Source: Flavobacterium litorale
GTDB lineage: Bacteria; Bacteroidota; Bacteroidia; Flavobacteriales; Flavobacteriaceae
Length of the DNA: 64,000 bases
Assembly (NCBI RefSeq): GCF_019613795.1
Contig: NZ_CP080429.1
Coordinates: 2,406,501 to 2,470,500 of the forward strand
Reading direction: 5' to 3'
The position numbers were made by a program, and so were the translations under genes. Under the pieces are notes generated by a model. That model saw only the letters and a program-made list of their open reading frames with translations, was not told the DNA's origin and did not search any database. Numbering within the stretch: position 1 is the stretch's first letter; each line of letters begins with the position of its first letter. Below, piece by piece: positions 47,864-56,195 of this stretch.

Positions 47864-49684
47864 ATGCTTAATCGTAACGTTTCAAAAGTTAGATTATTTT
47901 TCCGAAATAACCTGCGCCGTATTGAAACACTATTTTTTATTATTAAAAGTCTGCTTTCAGAAAGGCACTTTATTTACGTTTCGGCCATACTGGTTGCGAT
48001 ATCCACATCGCTTGCCGTAATTATACTAAAAGGATTTGCGCATAGTGTTTTTAACTTTGCCAATTATATAGACAATTATTTAAAACTACCTTATGTAAAC
48101 AGTATATTCCCTATTATAGGTATACTACTTACCATATTTATTGTTAGGAAGTTACTAAAAGGACAAATTGAAAAAGGTAGTTCGCGCATACTGTATGCTG
48201 TTGCTAAAAAAGGAGGTATTATGCCCCGAAAGCAAATGTATGCCCAAATTATAACCAGCTCGCTAACCGTAGGGCTTGGAGGCTCGGCAGGATTGGAGTC
48301 GCCCATTACCATAACAGGAGCAGCATTTGGCTCTAACTTTGCACAAAACTACAAACTCTCTAAAAAGGACAGGATATTACTACTTGCTTGTGGCGTGGCA
48401 GCGGGTATTGCCGCAGCCTTTAATGCCCCTATAGCAGGCGTACTTTTTGCTATAGAAGTAGTACTTACCGATGTATCTATTACCGCCTTTATCCCAATTA
48501 TGATATCGGCTGCTACAGGCGCAATCGTTTCTACCATAGTACTTAACGAGGAAGTGCTACTATCGTTTAAGCAACAACATCCTTTTGATTATCATAATAT
48601 ACCCTACTACATTATATTAGGCTTACTCTGCGGGTTTATATCGGTATACCATACTAGGCAATTCCAACGCGTAGAAGGCTTTTTTGCTCGACTTAAAAAG
48701 AGTGATTACCAAAAAGGACTATATGGGGCACTACCATTAGCAGCACTCATATTCCTATCGCCTACCCTATTTGGTGAAGGGTACGAAAGCATTAAAGTAT
48801 TAGCCAACTCGCACCCTGAAGAATTGCTTAATAATACCTTATTAGAGGGCTTTAAAGAAAATGCTTGGGTATTACTCGCCTTTGCAGGGGTAACTATGCT
48901 GTTAAAAGTTTTTGCAGCAGCCTTAACACTATCGAGCGGAGGTAACGGCGGTAACTTTGCACCATCGTTATTTGTAGGGTCGTATCTTGGTTTTTTTGTA
49001 GCAAAGTCCATGCATATGGTAGGTTTAGCAAAAAACTTACCTGTAAGCAGCTTTACCATAGTAGGTATGGCGGGTTTGCTTAGTGGCTTATTCCATGCAC
49101 CGCTTACTGCTATTTTCCTTATTGGCGAAATTACTGGGGGGTATAACCTTATGGTTCCGCTCATGATTGTGTCATCCATTAGTTTTGCGGTATCCAAACA
49201 ATTCGAAAATCACTCGATGGATGTGAAACACTTAGCCGATAAAGGCGAAGTATTTACAGGGAATAAGGATAAGAATATACTATCAAGCCTTGATTTACTT
49301 GCCATAGTTAACACCGAATTTAAAACAGTAACCACAATGCAAAAACCTGAGGATGTGGTTAACTTACTGTCAACAACCAAACAGAGTATTTTTGCGGTGG
49401 TTGACGAAAAGAATAAATTGTTGGGCGTTATTGATTTTAATGCCATACGCCATATTGCTTTTAGCTCGTTTAAGATAAAGTACAGTAAGCTAGAAGAGAT
49501 GATGATAGTACCTACTGAGGTAGCGACCATTCAGGATTCTTTGGAAATGATTATGGATAAGTATGATGCTGCTAATACTGATTATTTACCGATACTTAAG
49601 GAAGGGAAATACTATGGTTTTATCTTTAAAGATAAAATACTAAGCAGTTACAGGCAACGGGTAAAAGAAATGGTTATTGAATAA
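47864..49684 (+). CDS. ClC-family chloride channel/antiporter with CBS domains
   Basis: 606 aa. The N-terminal region holds the ClC membrane domain with about ten or more helices (about 40-440); GSAGLESP is the family's gating-glutamate motif, with Ser replacing the usual Gly after Glu, and GGNGGNFAPSLFVG is the later ion-path motif. Two CBS domains (about 475-600) form a cytoplasmic regulatory tail. The protein moves chloride, perhaps with protons, across the inner membrane. Start chosen at the ATG after a TAACTTTG promoter box. It ends before a bidirectional terminator. Confidence 0.93.
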   Translation: MLNRNVSKVRLFFRNNLRRIETLFFIIKSLLSERHFIYVSAILVAISTSLAVIILKGFAHSVFNFANYIDNYLKLPYVNSIFPIIGILLTIFIVRKLLKGQIEKGSSRILYAVAKKGGIMPRKQMYAQIITSSLTVGLGGSAGLESPITITGAAFGSNFAQNYKLSKKDRILLLACGVAAGIAAAFNAPIAGVLFAIEVVLTDVSITAFIPIMISAATGAIVSTIVLNEEVLLSFKQQHPFDYHNIPYYIILGLLCGFISVYHTRQFQRVEGFFARLKKSDYQKGLYGALPLAALIFLSPTLFGEGYESIKVLANSHPEELLNNTLLEGFKENAWVLLAFAGVTMLLKVFAAALTLSSGGNGGNFAPSLFVGSYLGFFVAKSMHMVGLAKNLPVSSFTIVGMAGLLSGLFHAPLTAIFLIGEITGGYNLMVPLMIVSSISFAVSKQFENHSMDVKHLADKGEVFTGNKDKNILSSLDLLAIVNTEFKTVTTMQKPEDVVNLLSTTKQSIFAVVDEKNKLLGVIDFNAIRHIAFSSFKIKYSKLEEMMIVPTEVATIQDSLEMIMDKYDAANTDYLPILKEGKYYGFIFKDKILSSYRQRVKEMVIE

Positions 49685-49707
49685 AAGTATAAACAAACGA
49701 TATATAA

Positions 49708-49740
49708 AAAAAAGCCTATCCGAATTGGATAGGCTTTTTT
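49708..49740. terminator. Bidirectional terminator between ClC gene and fsa
   Basis: AAAAAAGCCTATCC and GGATAGGCTTTTTT form a 14-bp stem with a 5-nt loop between convergent genes. Confidence 0.88.
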
Positions 49741-49762
49741 ATGTTCTAGTAATATATTATAA

Positions 49763-50419
49763 CTAGTTATTTCCTTTTTGATAGTCGGCAATAAATTGTG
49801 CCAATCCAGAGTCTGTAAGGGGGTGTTTTATTAAGCCTGTAATGGCCGATAGTGGTCCCGTCATAACATCGGCACCAATTTTAGCACAGTTTACAATGTG
49901 CATGGTATGGCGTACGGATGCCGCAAGAATTTCAGTATTATAAGCGTAATTATCGTAGATGTAACGAATTTCTTCAATAAGGTTTAATCCATCAGTAGAA
50001 ATATCATCTAAACGACCAATAAATGGCGATACGTACGTAGCTCCTGCTTTAGCAGCTAAAATGGCTTGCCCAGCCGAAAATACTAATGTTACGTTGGTTT
50101 TAATACCCTTATCACTAAAGTATTTACATGCCTTTATGCCATCTTTAATCATAGGTAATTTTACTACAATTTGGTTGTGCAAAGCAGCAAGCTCCTCCCC
50201 TTCTTTAATCATACCCTCAAAATCGGTAGCAATAACTTCAGCACTCACATCGCCATCTACAATATCGCAAATAGCGGTGTAATGCTTCAAGATATTTTCT
50301 TTACCTGTAATGCCTTCTTTTGCCATTAATGAAGGATTGGTAGTTACCCCATCAAGTACGCCCAACTCTTGCGCTTCTTTTATCTGATCGAGATTTGCTG
50401 TATCAATAAAAAATTTCAT
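49763..50419 (-). CDS. fsa: Fructose-6-phosphate aldolase / small transaldolase (TalC-type)
   Basis: 218 aa, the length of the small transaldolase subgroup that includes fructose-6-phosphate aldolase. It is a TIM barrel with a Schiff-base Lys in VVKLPM (about residue 86); [18 protein letters not shown] and SPFIGRLDD are family motifs. It cleaves or forms fructose 6-phosphate, or transfers dihydroxyacetone in the pentose phosphate pathway; which of these cannot be told from sequence alone. It stands alone, with a TAGTTTTG box (50459-50466, minus strand) upstream. Confidence 0.93.
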   Translation of the reverse strand: MKFFIDTANLDQIKEAQELGVLDGVTTNPSLMAKEGITGKENILKHYTAICDIVDGDVSAEVIATDFEGMIKEGEELAALHNQIVVKLPMIKDGIKACKYFSDKGIKTNVTLVFSAGQAILAAKAGATYVSPFIGRLDDISTDGLNLIEEIRYIYDNYAYNTEILAASVRHTMHIVNCAKIGADVMTGPLSAITGLIKHPLTDSGLAQFIADYQKGNN

Positions 50420-50463
50420 ATCGTTTTTTTATAATGTGTTGTGTATTTGTGTTAGGTACAAAA

Positions 50464-51279
50464 CTACAATTTATAATGATTCATTAATAGTTTTTCGTAC
50501 ACCTTATCGGGTAAAACGCGTTTCAATACAATCGAAAATTTTTGCATAAAAGCACCCACTTTATAATGCACCTTTGGGTTTGGTGTTTGTATTATTTTAT
50601 ATATCGCTTCTGCCATTTCGTTTGGGTTACTACCACCATCTACATGCTCGTCCATCATAGCAAGCGTATTCCCATAAGTAACTTCGTAAGGGGAACCTTT
50701 TATAAGTGGTGCATGGTAACGTCTGTCAGCAATATTAGTTGCAAAATCGCCTGGTGCAACATTAGTAATACTAATACCAAAGGGCTTAACCTCCATGCGT
50801 AATGCTTCGGTAATTAACTCCAATGCTCCTTTTGAGGCAGAATACACACTACGGTATGGTAGCCCCATGTACCCCGCTATAGAGGTAACATTTATAATAA
50901 GCCCCTGTTTTTGTGTACGCATGTGGGGTAACACAGCCTTTATAACCGTTATGGGTCCAAACAAATTAGTCTCAAAATTATTTTTAATCGCATCATCTGG
51001 TAACTCCTCTAAAGGTCCTGTAATCCCTACGCCCGCATTGTTAATAAGCACGTCTATACGTCCAGATTGCTCTATTACAGTAGCAACGGCAGTAGTAATG
51101 CTTTCAGCATCGCGAACATCCAAAGCGATAAGTGGAAAAACAGAATCGGTTACCTTATCGGGGTTACGGCTTGTACCATATACAGTATAGCCTTTTTGGT
51201 GTAAAAAATTACCTACCGATTTACCGATGCCCGAAGAACCGCCTGTTATTAAAACTATTTTATTGCCAGAATTAATCAT
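50464..51279 (-). CDS. SDR-family oxidoreductase
   Basis: 271 aa classical short-chain dehydrogenase. The cofactor loop is TGGSSGIGKS at about residues 12-21, then NNAGVG and the catalytic pattern S-Y-K in VYSASKGALE. After the domain is a C-terminal extension (about 235-271) with hydrophobic and basic residues, as in membrane-associated 17-beta-HSD-like enzymes. The substrate is unknown. It is preceded by its own promoter (51308-51340). Confidence 0.9.
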   Translation of the reverse strand: MINSGNKIVLITGGSSGIGKSVGNFLHQKGYTVYGTSRNPDKVTDSVFPLIALDVRDAESITTAVATVIEQSGRIDVLINNAGVGITGPLEELPDDAIKNNFETNLFGPITVIKAVLPHMRTQKQGLIINVTSIAGYMGLPYRSVYSASKGALELITEALRMEVKPFGISITNVAPGDFATNIADRRYHAPLIKGSPYEVTYGNTLAMMDEHVDGGSNPNEMAEAIYKIIQTPNPKVHYKVGAFMQKFSIVLKRVLPDKVYEKLLMNHYKL

Positions 51280-51307
51280 ATAAAAATGCTCGTTTGTTAC
51301 AATCGGT

Positions 51308-51340
51308 CAAAAATACATAAATATGTAAAGGTTTACACAA
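51308..51340 (-). promoter_or_regulatory. Promoter of the SDR gene
   Basis: The minus strand has TTG (51338-51340), a 22-nt spacer and TATTTTTG (51308-51315). The leader would be about 22 nt. Confidence 0.5.
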
Positions 51341-51450
51341 ACCGTAATCTGTTTATTGTATACGTAGTACAACTGTAGTTTTTATAAAATTGTATATCTT
51401 ATGCCCTCAAAAGCCAAGTGCAACGGCTATACTATAAAAACAAACTACCT

Positions 51451-52449
51451 ATGTATGTAAAACGGAATTATAGTTTTTTAATGACTTTTAAATGGTCTAT
51501 GAAACCCTTTTGGCTCGGAATGCTCTACGCAACCGCCATATATTTCCTGAATCTATTTTTAATTAACAATTACGATATTAATATTGGGTTGCCCTGGAGC
51601 CCCATAAGTGTAATTGGTATTGCAGTTGCTTTTTATTTGGGATTTAAAAACAATGCTAGTTATGACAGGGTTTGGGAAGCCCGAAAAATATGGGGTGGTA
51701 TTGTAAACAACAGCCGCTCGTTTGGGGCAGCTACCCACTCGTTTATAATTGGTAAAGATGCTCCTAGCATAAAGAAAAGAATTATTTACAGACACATTGC
51801 GTGGTTAACGGCACTGCGCTATCAACTCCGTTTGCCAAGAGAGTGGGAACATGATACCGAAAAGTTTACAAGAATTTTTCCGAGTGCTAATAACGACTAT
51901 TTGAAAGAACTGAGTAGTGAATTACAACCCTTTTTAAGCGATAAAGAACTTAACGAGTGTATAAGTAAAGCTAATGTTGCTACACAAATTATAGCGGCAC
52001 AAGCAACCGATTTGCAAACCCTTAGGGATGAGAATTATTTTGATGATTTTAGGCACATGGAATTTCATCAGTTACTAACTACTTTTTATGATGACCAAGG
52101 ACGTAGCGAACGGATTAAAAATTTCCCCTTCCCGCGCCAATATGCCTCTACAGCATTATGGCTGTCGGTTATATTTTCGTTAATGATACCTTTTGGCTTG
52201 CTAGATATATTAAACAAAATGCCCATAGAATTATGTTGGATAATGATTCCGCTATCGGGGCTTACGATATGGGTATTCTTCTTGATGGAAAAAATTGGCG
52301 ATTATTCCGAAAATCCTTTTGAGGGTTCCTATAATGATGTACCTATCGATTCGATTTCGAGAGCCATAGAAATTGACTTGAGAGAGATGATTAACGATAC
52401 TAATTTACGTGCACCTATAGGAGGCAGCCCTGATGGCTTTTTAATGTAA
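51451..52449 (+). CDS. Bestrophin-family ion channel protein
   Basis: 332 aa from the ATG at 51451 (an in-frame GTG at 51418 is less likely). It has four membrane segments (about 21-42, 47-66, 225-245 and 250-268), and the family motifs FKNNASYDRVWEARKIWGGIVN and RFPFPRQYAS-like FPFPRQYAST. Bestrophins form pentameric chloride-type channels in the inner membrane. The C-terminal segment (FEGSYNDVPIDSISRAIEIDL) is conserved in the bacterial family. It stands alone before ffs. Confidence 0.92.
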   Translation: MYVKRNYSFLMTFKWSMKPFWLGMLYATAIYFLNLFLINNYDINIGLPWSPISVIGIAVAFYLGFKNNASYDRVWEARKIWGGIVNNSRSFGAATHSFIIGKDAPSIKKRIIYRHIAWLTALRYQLRLPREWEHDTEKFTRIFPSANNDYLKELSSELQPFLSDKELNECISKANVATQIIAAQATDLQTLRDENYFDDFRHMEFHQLLTTFYDDQGRSERIKNFPFPRQYASTALWLSVIFSLMIPFGLLDILNKMPIELCWIMIPLSGLTIWVFFLMEKIGDYSENPFEGSYNDVPIDSISRAIEIDLREMINDTNLRAPIGGSPDGFLM

Positions 52450-52509
52450 ATGAGTAACAAATAGGCACAAAAAAAGCCCCTATTAGGCTACAAAAAAGAA
52501 ATAAAAAAA

Positions 52510-52603
52510 GGCAAGCGACCTACATCGCACCGCTACAACCGCATACCTTTGCTGCGTTCCCACCCTGGAGGATTCTGCAGGAGCTGGTCGTGTAGGACTT
52601 GCC
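52510..52603 (-). ncRNA. ffs: Signal recognition particle RNA, small bacterial type
   Basis: On the minus strand the RNA starts GGCAAGTCCTACACG and ends CGACTTGCC-like with the two ends complementary (GGCAAG...CTTGCC), enclosing the conserved apical motif GGTGGGAACGCAGCAAAGGTA-type loop (GGGAACGCAGC is visible). The length of 94 nt is normal for the small SRP RNA. A T run follows the 3' end on the minus strand, and a perfect promoter precedes it. It binds Ffh to target membrane proteins to the translocon. Confidence 0.93.
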
Positions 52604-52607
52604 AGTG

Positions 52608-52637
52608 CAAAGATACATTATTTTTATATTTTTGCAA
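52608..52637 (-). promoter_or_regulatory. Promoter of ffs
   Basis: TTG (52635-52637), a 19-nt spacer and TATCTTTG (52608-52615) on the minus strand match the consensus exactly. Transcription would start close to position 52603, the 5' end of the RNA. Confidence 0.75.
52627..52634 (+). promoter_or_regulatory. -7 box for the glutaminyl-peptide cyclotransferase gene
   Basis: TATTTTTG matches TAnnTTTG on the plus strand and lies in the spacer of the divergent ffs promoter. The two -7/-33 elements therefore interlock. Confidence 0.55.
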
Positions 52638-52680
52638 GGCTATAGGCGGTTAGAAAATGTAATTGTATATTGCCTTAACT

Positions 52681-53745
52681 ATGAATAATACTATGAAAAT
52701 ATCTAAACTGTTCGCTTTCATTTCGTTGGCAACAGCACTACATTCGTGCGGCGACGATAATAAACAAAAAAATAATTTATTTAAGTTAGATACTTCGGCT
52801 ATGAAACAACAGTATCAGCCCGAAGATGCGCTTACCTTATCGTTAATAAACGAAAAAAATAAGGTAATTGATTCTGTTGTTTATTATATTAATGATAACC
52901 GCGTGGGTGCTGTAACGGGTAACGAAAAACTAAAGGTAGCATTAAACAACCGTAAGTTTGGCTACCAGAACTTGAAAGCACTTGTGTTTTTTGAAAATGA
53001 TAATGTAGAGGTTGAAGGTCGTGTAGAGCTAACATCGAGCATAACACCACAATTATTGGAGTACGAAATAGTAAACACCTACCCACATGATATGAGTGCT
53101 TATACACAGGGTTTGGAGTTTTACAGGGATACGCTATACGAAGGAACTGGGCAATACAAAGGCTCTACCCTGCGCAAAGTAAACTACAAAACGGGCGAAG
53201 TGTATAAAAAAATAAAGCAGGACGACAGGTACTTTGGCGAAGGAATTACCATACTAAACAACAAAGTGTACCAACTTACGTGGCGCGAAACTACTGCTTT
53301 TGTATATGATGCCGATACATTTGAAAAAATAAACGAGTTTACCTATTCCAAAAAAATAGAGGGATGGGGGCTTACTAACGATGGCGAATATTTATACCAA
53401 AGTGACGGTACTGAAAAAATATGGAAGCTAGACCCTGAAACGATGAAGGAGGTTGATTATATTAATGTATATACCAAAAATACCAAAATAAAAGCTGTAA
53501 ACGAGTTGGAATGGATAGATGGTAAAATATATGGTAATGTATACCAAAAAGATGCCATAGCTGTTATAAACCCTACTACGGGTGCAGTTGAAAGTATTAT
53601 TAATTTCTCTGATTTAAAAACCAAAGTTACCAAACACCCAAAATTAGATGTACTTAATGGTATTGCGTATAACCCTAAAACCAACACTATTTTTGTAACA
53701 GGCAAAAACTGGGATAAAATGTTTGAGATAAGAATTAAAGAGTAA
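52681..53745 (+). CDS. Glutaminyl-peptide cyclotransferase (glutamine cyclotransferase) lipoprotein
   Basis: 354 aa from the ATG at 52681; an ATG at 52693 is another option. A lipobox ALHSC marks a lipoprotein. After a small N-terminal domain (about 30-120) comes the five-bladed propeller of the glutamine cyclotransferase family (PF05096, about 125-354), with YTQGLEF, GSTLRKVNY, FGEGIT, WGLTNDG, LNGIAYNP and FVTGKNW motifs. It converts N-terminal Gln of exported proteins to pyroglutamate in the periplasm. That would suit T9SS and lipoprotein cargo, whose mature ends often begin with Gln (as in the signal peptides of this window); the link is inference. Confidence 0.92.
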   Translation: MNNTMKISKLFAFISLATALHSCGDDNKQKNNLFKLDTSAMKQQYQPEDALTLSLINEKNKVIDSVVYYINDNRVGAVTGNEKLKVALNNRKFGYQNLKALVFFENDNVEVEGRVELTSSITPQLLEYEIVNTYPHDMSAYTQGLEFYRDTLYEGTGQYKGSTLRKVNYKTGEVYKKIKQDDRYFGEGITILNNKVYQLTWRETTAFVYDADTFEKINEFTYSKKIEGWGLTNDGEYLYQSDGTEKIWKLDPETMKEVDYINVYTKNTKIKAVNELEWIDGKIYGNVYQKDAIAVINPTTGAVESIINFSDLKTKVTKHPKLDVLNGIAYNPKTNTIFVTGKNWDKMFEIRIKE

Positions 53746-53763
53746 TTATTTAATGCCTATAAC

Positions 53764-53797
53764 AAAAAAGCCTTTCTATTGCGGAGGCTTTTTTTAT
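53764..53797. terminator. Terminator after the cyclotransferase gene
   Basis: AAAAAAGCCT and AGGCTTTTTTT form the stem, with imperfect middle bases. It also overlaps the end of the small convergent ORF. Confidence 0.75.
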
Positions 53798-54012
53798 TCT
53801 CGTGTATCAACATTTCCATTGTATCGAGCTTTAATTCTATCTTTTATAATGATAAAAGAAATTATCATAAAAGGTATTAAGACAATTATATTACGTAATA
53901 CATGATTTGTTTCTTCTGAAAACACAGTAACATTCAAAAATATATATCCAGGAAAGTAACATACAATTACTAATATCAAAAACTGAAAAAACCTTTTTAA
54001 AGTATACTTCAT
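53794..54012 (-). CDS. Small two-TM membrane protein, hypothetical
   Basis: 72 aa with two hydrophobic segments (about 8-29 and 40-60) and a basic, hydrophilic C-terminus. It has an ATG start and sits between two terminators, downstream of rpsA on the same strand and convergent with the cyclotransferase gene. It is too short to assign to any family I know. Its membrane pattern is regular, but it could still be a chance ORF. Confidence 0.45.
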   Translation of the reverse strand: MKYTLKRFFQFLILVIVCYFPGYIFLNVTVFSEETNHVLRNIIVLIPFMIISFIIIKDRIKARYNGNVDTRE

Positions 54013-54048
54013 ATCAGTCGAATGTTTTTACAAATTTAAAAATATAAA

Positions 54049-54073
54049 AAAGCCCTCACAATGTGAGGGCTTT
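54049..54073 (-). terminator. Terminator of rpsA
   Basis: AAAGCCCTCACA and TGTGAGGGCTTT form a 12-bp stem with a 1-nt centre, flanked by an A run (T run on the minus strand), 22 nt after the stop codon. Confidence 0.85.
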
Positions 54074-54094
54074 GTATATTAAAATGAATTCGGA

Positions 54095-55861
54095 TTAGTT
54101 ACCTCCTTTTTCCATTTTTTCTTTTAATGCTGCCAATGCATCAATATCACCAAGAGTGGTTTTCTCTGCGTTGTTAGCATTGCTGTTAGACTCTTGTGCA
54201 GCCTTAACATTCTTCTCTTCTTCATCTTTAAAAGTAGCCGTGTGCGATGCCACTACTCTTTTAAATTCTTTATTAAACTCAATCACTTTAAAGTCAGCTA
54301 CTTCACCTTTTTTAAGTTTTTTACCGTCTTCTTTCTCTAAGTGTCTTGTTGGAATAAAAGCAACAATATCATCGTTAAATGCTACTGTAGCACCTTTATC
54401 TACTATCTCAGCAATAGGACCATTGTGTACAGTTCCTACACCGAAAGAGTCTTCGTACTTATCCCAAGGGTTAGCCTGAGTTTGTTTGTGACCAAGCGAT
54501 AGTTTACGTCCGTCAACATCCAATTCAAGTACAAGTACTTCTAATGTATCACCAACATTTACAAATTCACTTGGGTGCTTAATCTTCTTAGTCCAAGAAA
54601 GGTCTGAGATGTATATTAAACCATCAATACCTTCTTCAAGTTCTACGAATATACCAAAGTTTGTAAAGTTTCTTACAATACCTGTGTGTTTAGAACCTAC
54701 AGGATATTTGGATGTAATATCTGTCCAAGGATCTTGCGTAAGTTGCTTAATACCTAACGACATCTTACGATCTTCTCTGTCAAGGGTTAATATCTGAGCT
54801 TCAACCTCATCACCTACTTTCACAAAGTCCTGTGCAGAACGTAAGTGTGTAGACCATGACATTTCAGAAACGTGGATAAGTCCTTCAACACCTTCAGCAA
54901 CTTCAATAAACGCACCGTAGTCAGCAATAACCACTACTTTACCTTTTACTTTATCGCCTACTGCAAGGTTTGCATCAAGTGCATCCCATGGGTGTGGGTT
55001 AAGTTGTTTAAGTCCAAGTTGTATTCTTGTTTTCTCATCATCAAAATCAAGAATAACCACGTTAAGTTTCTGGTCAAGTTCAAGTACTTCACTTGGGTGA
55101 TTAATACGACTCCAAGAAAGGTCTGTAATGTGAATAAGTCCATCAACGCCACCAAGGTCAATAAATACACCGTATGATGTAATGTTTTTAACAACACCTT
55201 CAAGTACCTGTCCTTTTTCAAGCTGACCGATAATTTCTTTCTTCTGTATCTCAATATCAGCCTCAATAAGTGCTTTGTGCGATACTACTACGTTTTTAAA
55301 TTCATGGTTAATTTTAACCACTTTAAACTCCATAGTTTTATTTACGTACTGGTCGTAATCTCTAATTGGTTTCACATCTATTTGCGAACCTGGAAGGAAA
55401 GCCTCAATACCAAATACATCTACAATCATACCGCCTTTAGTTCTGCATTTTACAAAACCATTAACAATTTCTCCTGTTTCATTAGCTTTAATAACTCTAT
55501 CCCACGCTTTAATAGTACGTGCTTTTTTGTGAGAAAGTACAAGCTGTCCTGATTTATCTTCACGAACATCAATAAGTACTTCTACTTTATCCCCAACTGC
55601 TAAGTTTGGGTTGTAACGGAATTCGTTAAGTGATATAACACCTTCCGATTTTGCGTTGATATCTACAATAGCATCTCTATCAGTGATGCGTACTACAGTA
55701 CCGTCTACTACCTCATCGCTGTCGGTATCTATAAACGTTTTTTCAACTAAATCTTCAAATTCTTTCAGGTTACTTTCATCAACTGGATCAATACCTTCTT
55801 CAAAGTTATGCCAGTTAAACTCTGCTAAAAATTCTTCTTTTGTTTTTGTTTCTTCAGACAT
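54095..55861 (-). CDS. rpsA: 30S ribosomal protein bS1
   Basis: 588 aa from the ATG at 55861 (MSEETKTKEEF). A longer reading to 55891 has no support and lies in the leader. Six S1-type OB folds follow one another, seen as repeated GxVVxITDxGAFVE-like strands with SWSxxxxHPSEVL and SLGxKQLxxxPW ends; the last is weaker. A charged, Ala/Asn-rich tail closes the protein. bS1 helps mRNA bind to the 30S subunit, which matters more in this phylum as Shine-Dalgarno sequences are rare. The leader of about 115 nt carries a 5'-end hairpin and may be involved in autoregulation. Confidence 0.96.
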   Translation of the reverse strand: MSEETKTKEEFLAEFNWHNFEEGIDPVDESNLKEFEDLVEKTFIDTDSDEVVDGTVVRITDRDAIVDINAKSEGVISLNEFRYNPNLAVGDKVEVLIDVREDKSGQLVLSHKKARTIKAWDRVIKANETGEIVNGFVKCRTKGGMIVDVFGIEAFLPGSQIDVKPIRDYDQYVNKTMEFKVVKINHEFKNVVVSHKALIEADIEIQKKEIIGQLEKGQVLEGVVKNITSYGVFIDLGGVDGLIHITDLSWSRINHPSEVLELDQKLNVVILDFDDEKTRIQLGLKQLNPHPWDALDANLAVGDKVKGKVVVIADYGAFIEVAEGVEGLIHVSEMSWSTHLRSAQDFVKVGDEVEAQILTLDREDRKMSLGIKQLTQDPWTDITSKYPVGSKHTGIVRNFTNFGIFVELEEGIDGLIYISDLSWTKKIKHPSEFVNVGDTLEVLVLELDVDGRKLSLGHKQTQANPWDKYEDSFGVGTVHNGPIAEIVDKGATVAFNDDIVAFIPTRHLEKEDGKKLKKGEVADFKVIEFNKEFKRVVASHTATFKDEEEKNVKAAQESNSNANNAEKTTLGDIDALAALKEKMEKGGN

Positions 55862-55949
55862 TGCTGATAATAAAATTTGTATTCTGCGCATCTTGGGGTT
55901 TCATACAGCAAGAAAACTACAGAAGTGTTTTACATAAAAAAATAAATAC

Positions 55950-55978
55950 CCTTTTGGAAACCCATTCCTGCCAAAAGG
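55950..55978 (-). promoter_or_regulatory. Hairpin at the 5' end of the rpsA leader
   Basis: CCTTTTGG and CCAAAAGG form an 8-bp stem with a 13-nt loop at the predicted first bases of the transcript. A U-rich tract follows it, so it looks like an attenuator or protein-binding structure. Confidence 0.5.
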
Positions 55979-55982
55979 AGTG

Positions 55983-56012
55983 CAAAAATACTATTATTTT
56001 TTTGATTAACAA
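55983..56012 (-). promoter_or_regulatory. Promoter of rpsA
   Basis: TTG (56010-56012), a 19-nt spacer and TATTTTTG (55983-55990) on the minus strand match the consensus exactly. The start would be near 55977. Confidence 0.75.
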
Positions 56013-56195
56013 ACAAATAGAATTCCTTTTGGCAACCGTTTACTACAATAATTACACAAATGCTATTTGGTAAAAGCCTTATAACTATATTTTAATTATA
56101 AACATATTTAACATAGTTTTTGTTTAAACTATTTTAACTACCTTAGTATACTGGAAAAAAACCTGAAAATTAAGTTATTAATCTTAATTTTTGCT

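Larger units (their letters stand above)
55862..56195. other. Divergent intergenic region of rpsA and the type B cargo gene
   Basis: 334 nt hold the rpsA leader (about 55862-55977), the rpsA promoter and an 11-bp inverted repeat around it. The right part (56040-56195) is AT-rich and holds no TAnnTTTG match for the plus-strand cargo gene. No ORF or known RNA is seen. Confidence 0.6.

Noticed and set aside
47772..48020. 82-aa ORF ahead of the ClC gene
   Set aside because: It starts before the ClC promoter box and overlaps the ClC gene in another frame; ClC is clearly the real gene.
55862..55891. Longer N-terminus for rpsA
   Set aside because: The extra ten residues fall in the leader and are foreign to bS1; the ATG at 55861 gives the standard start.
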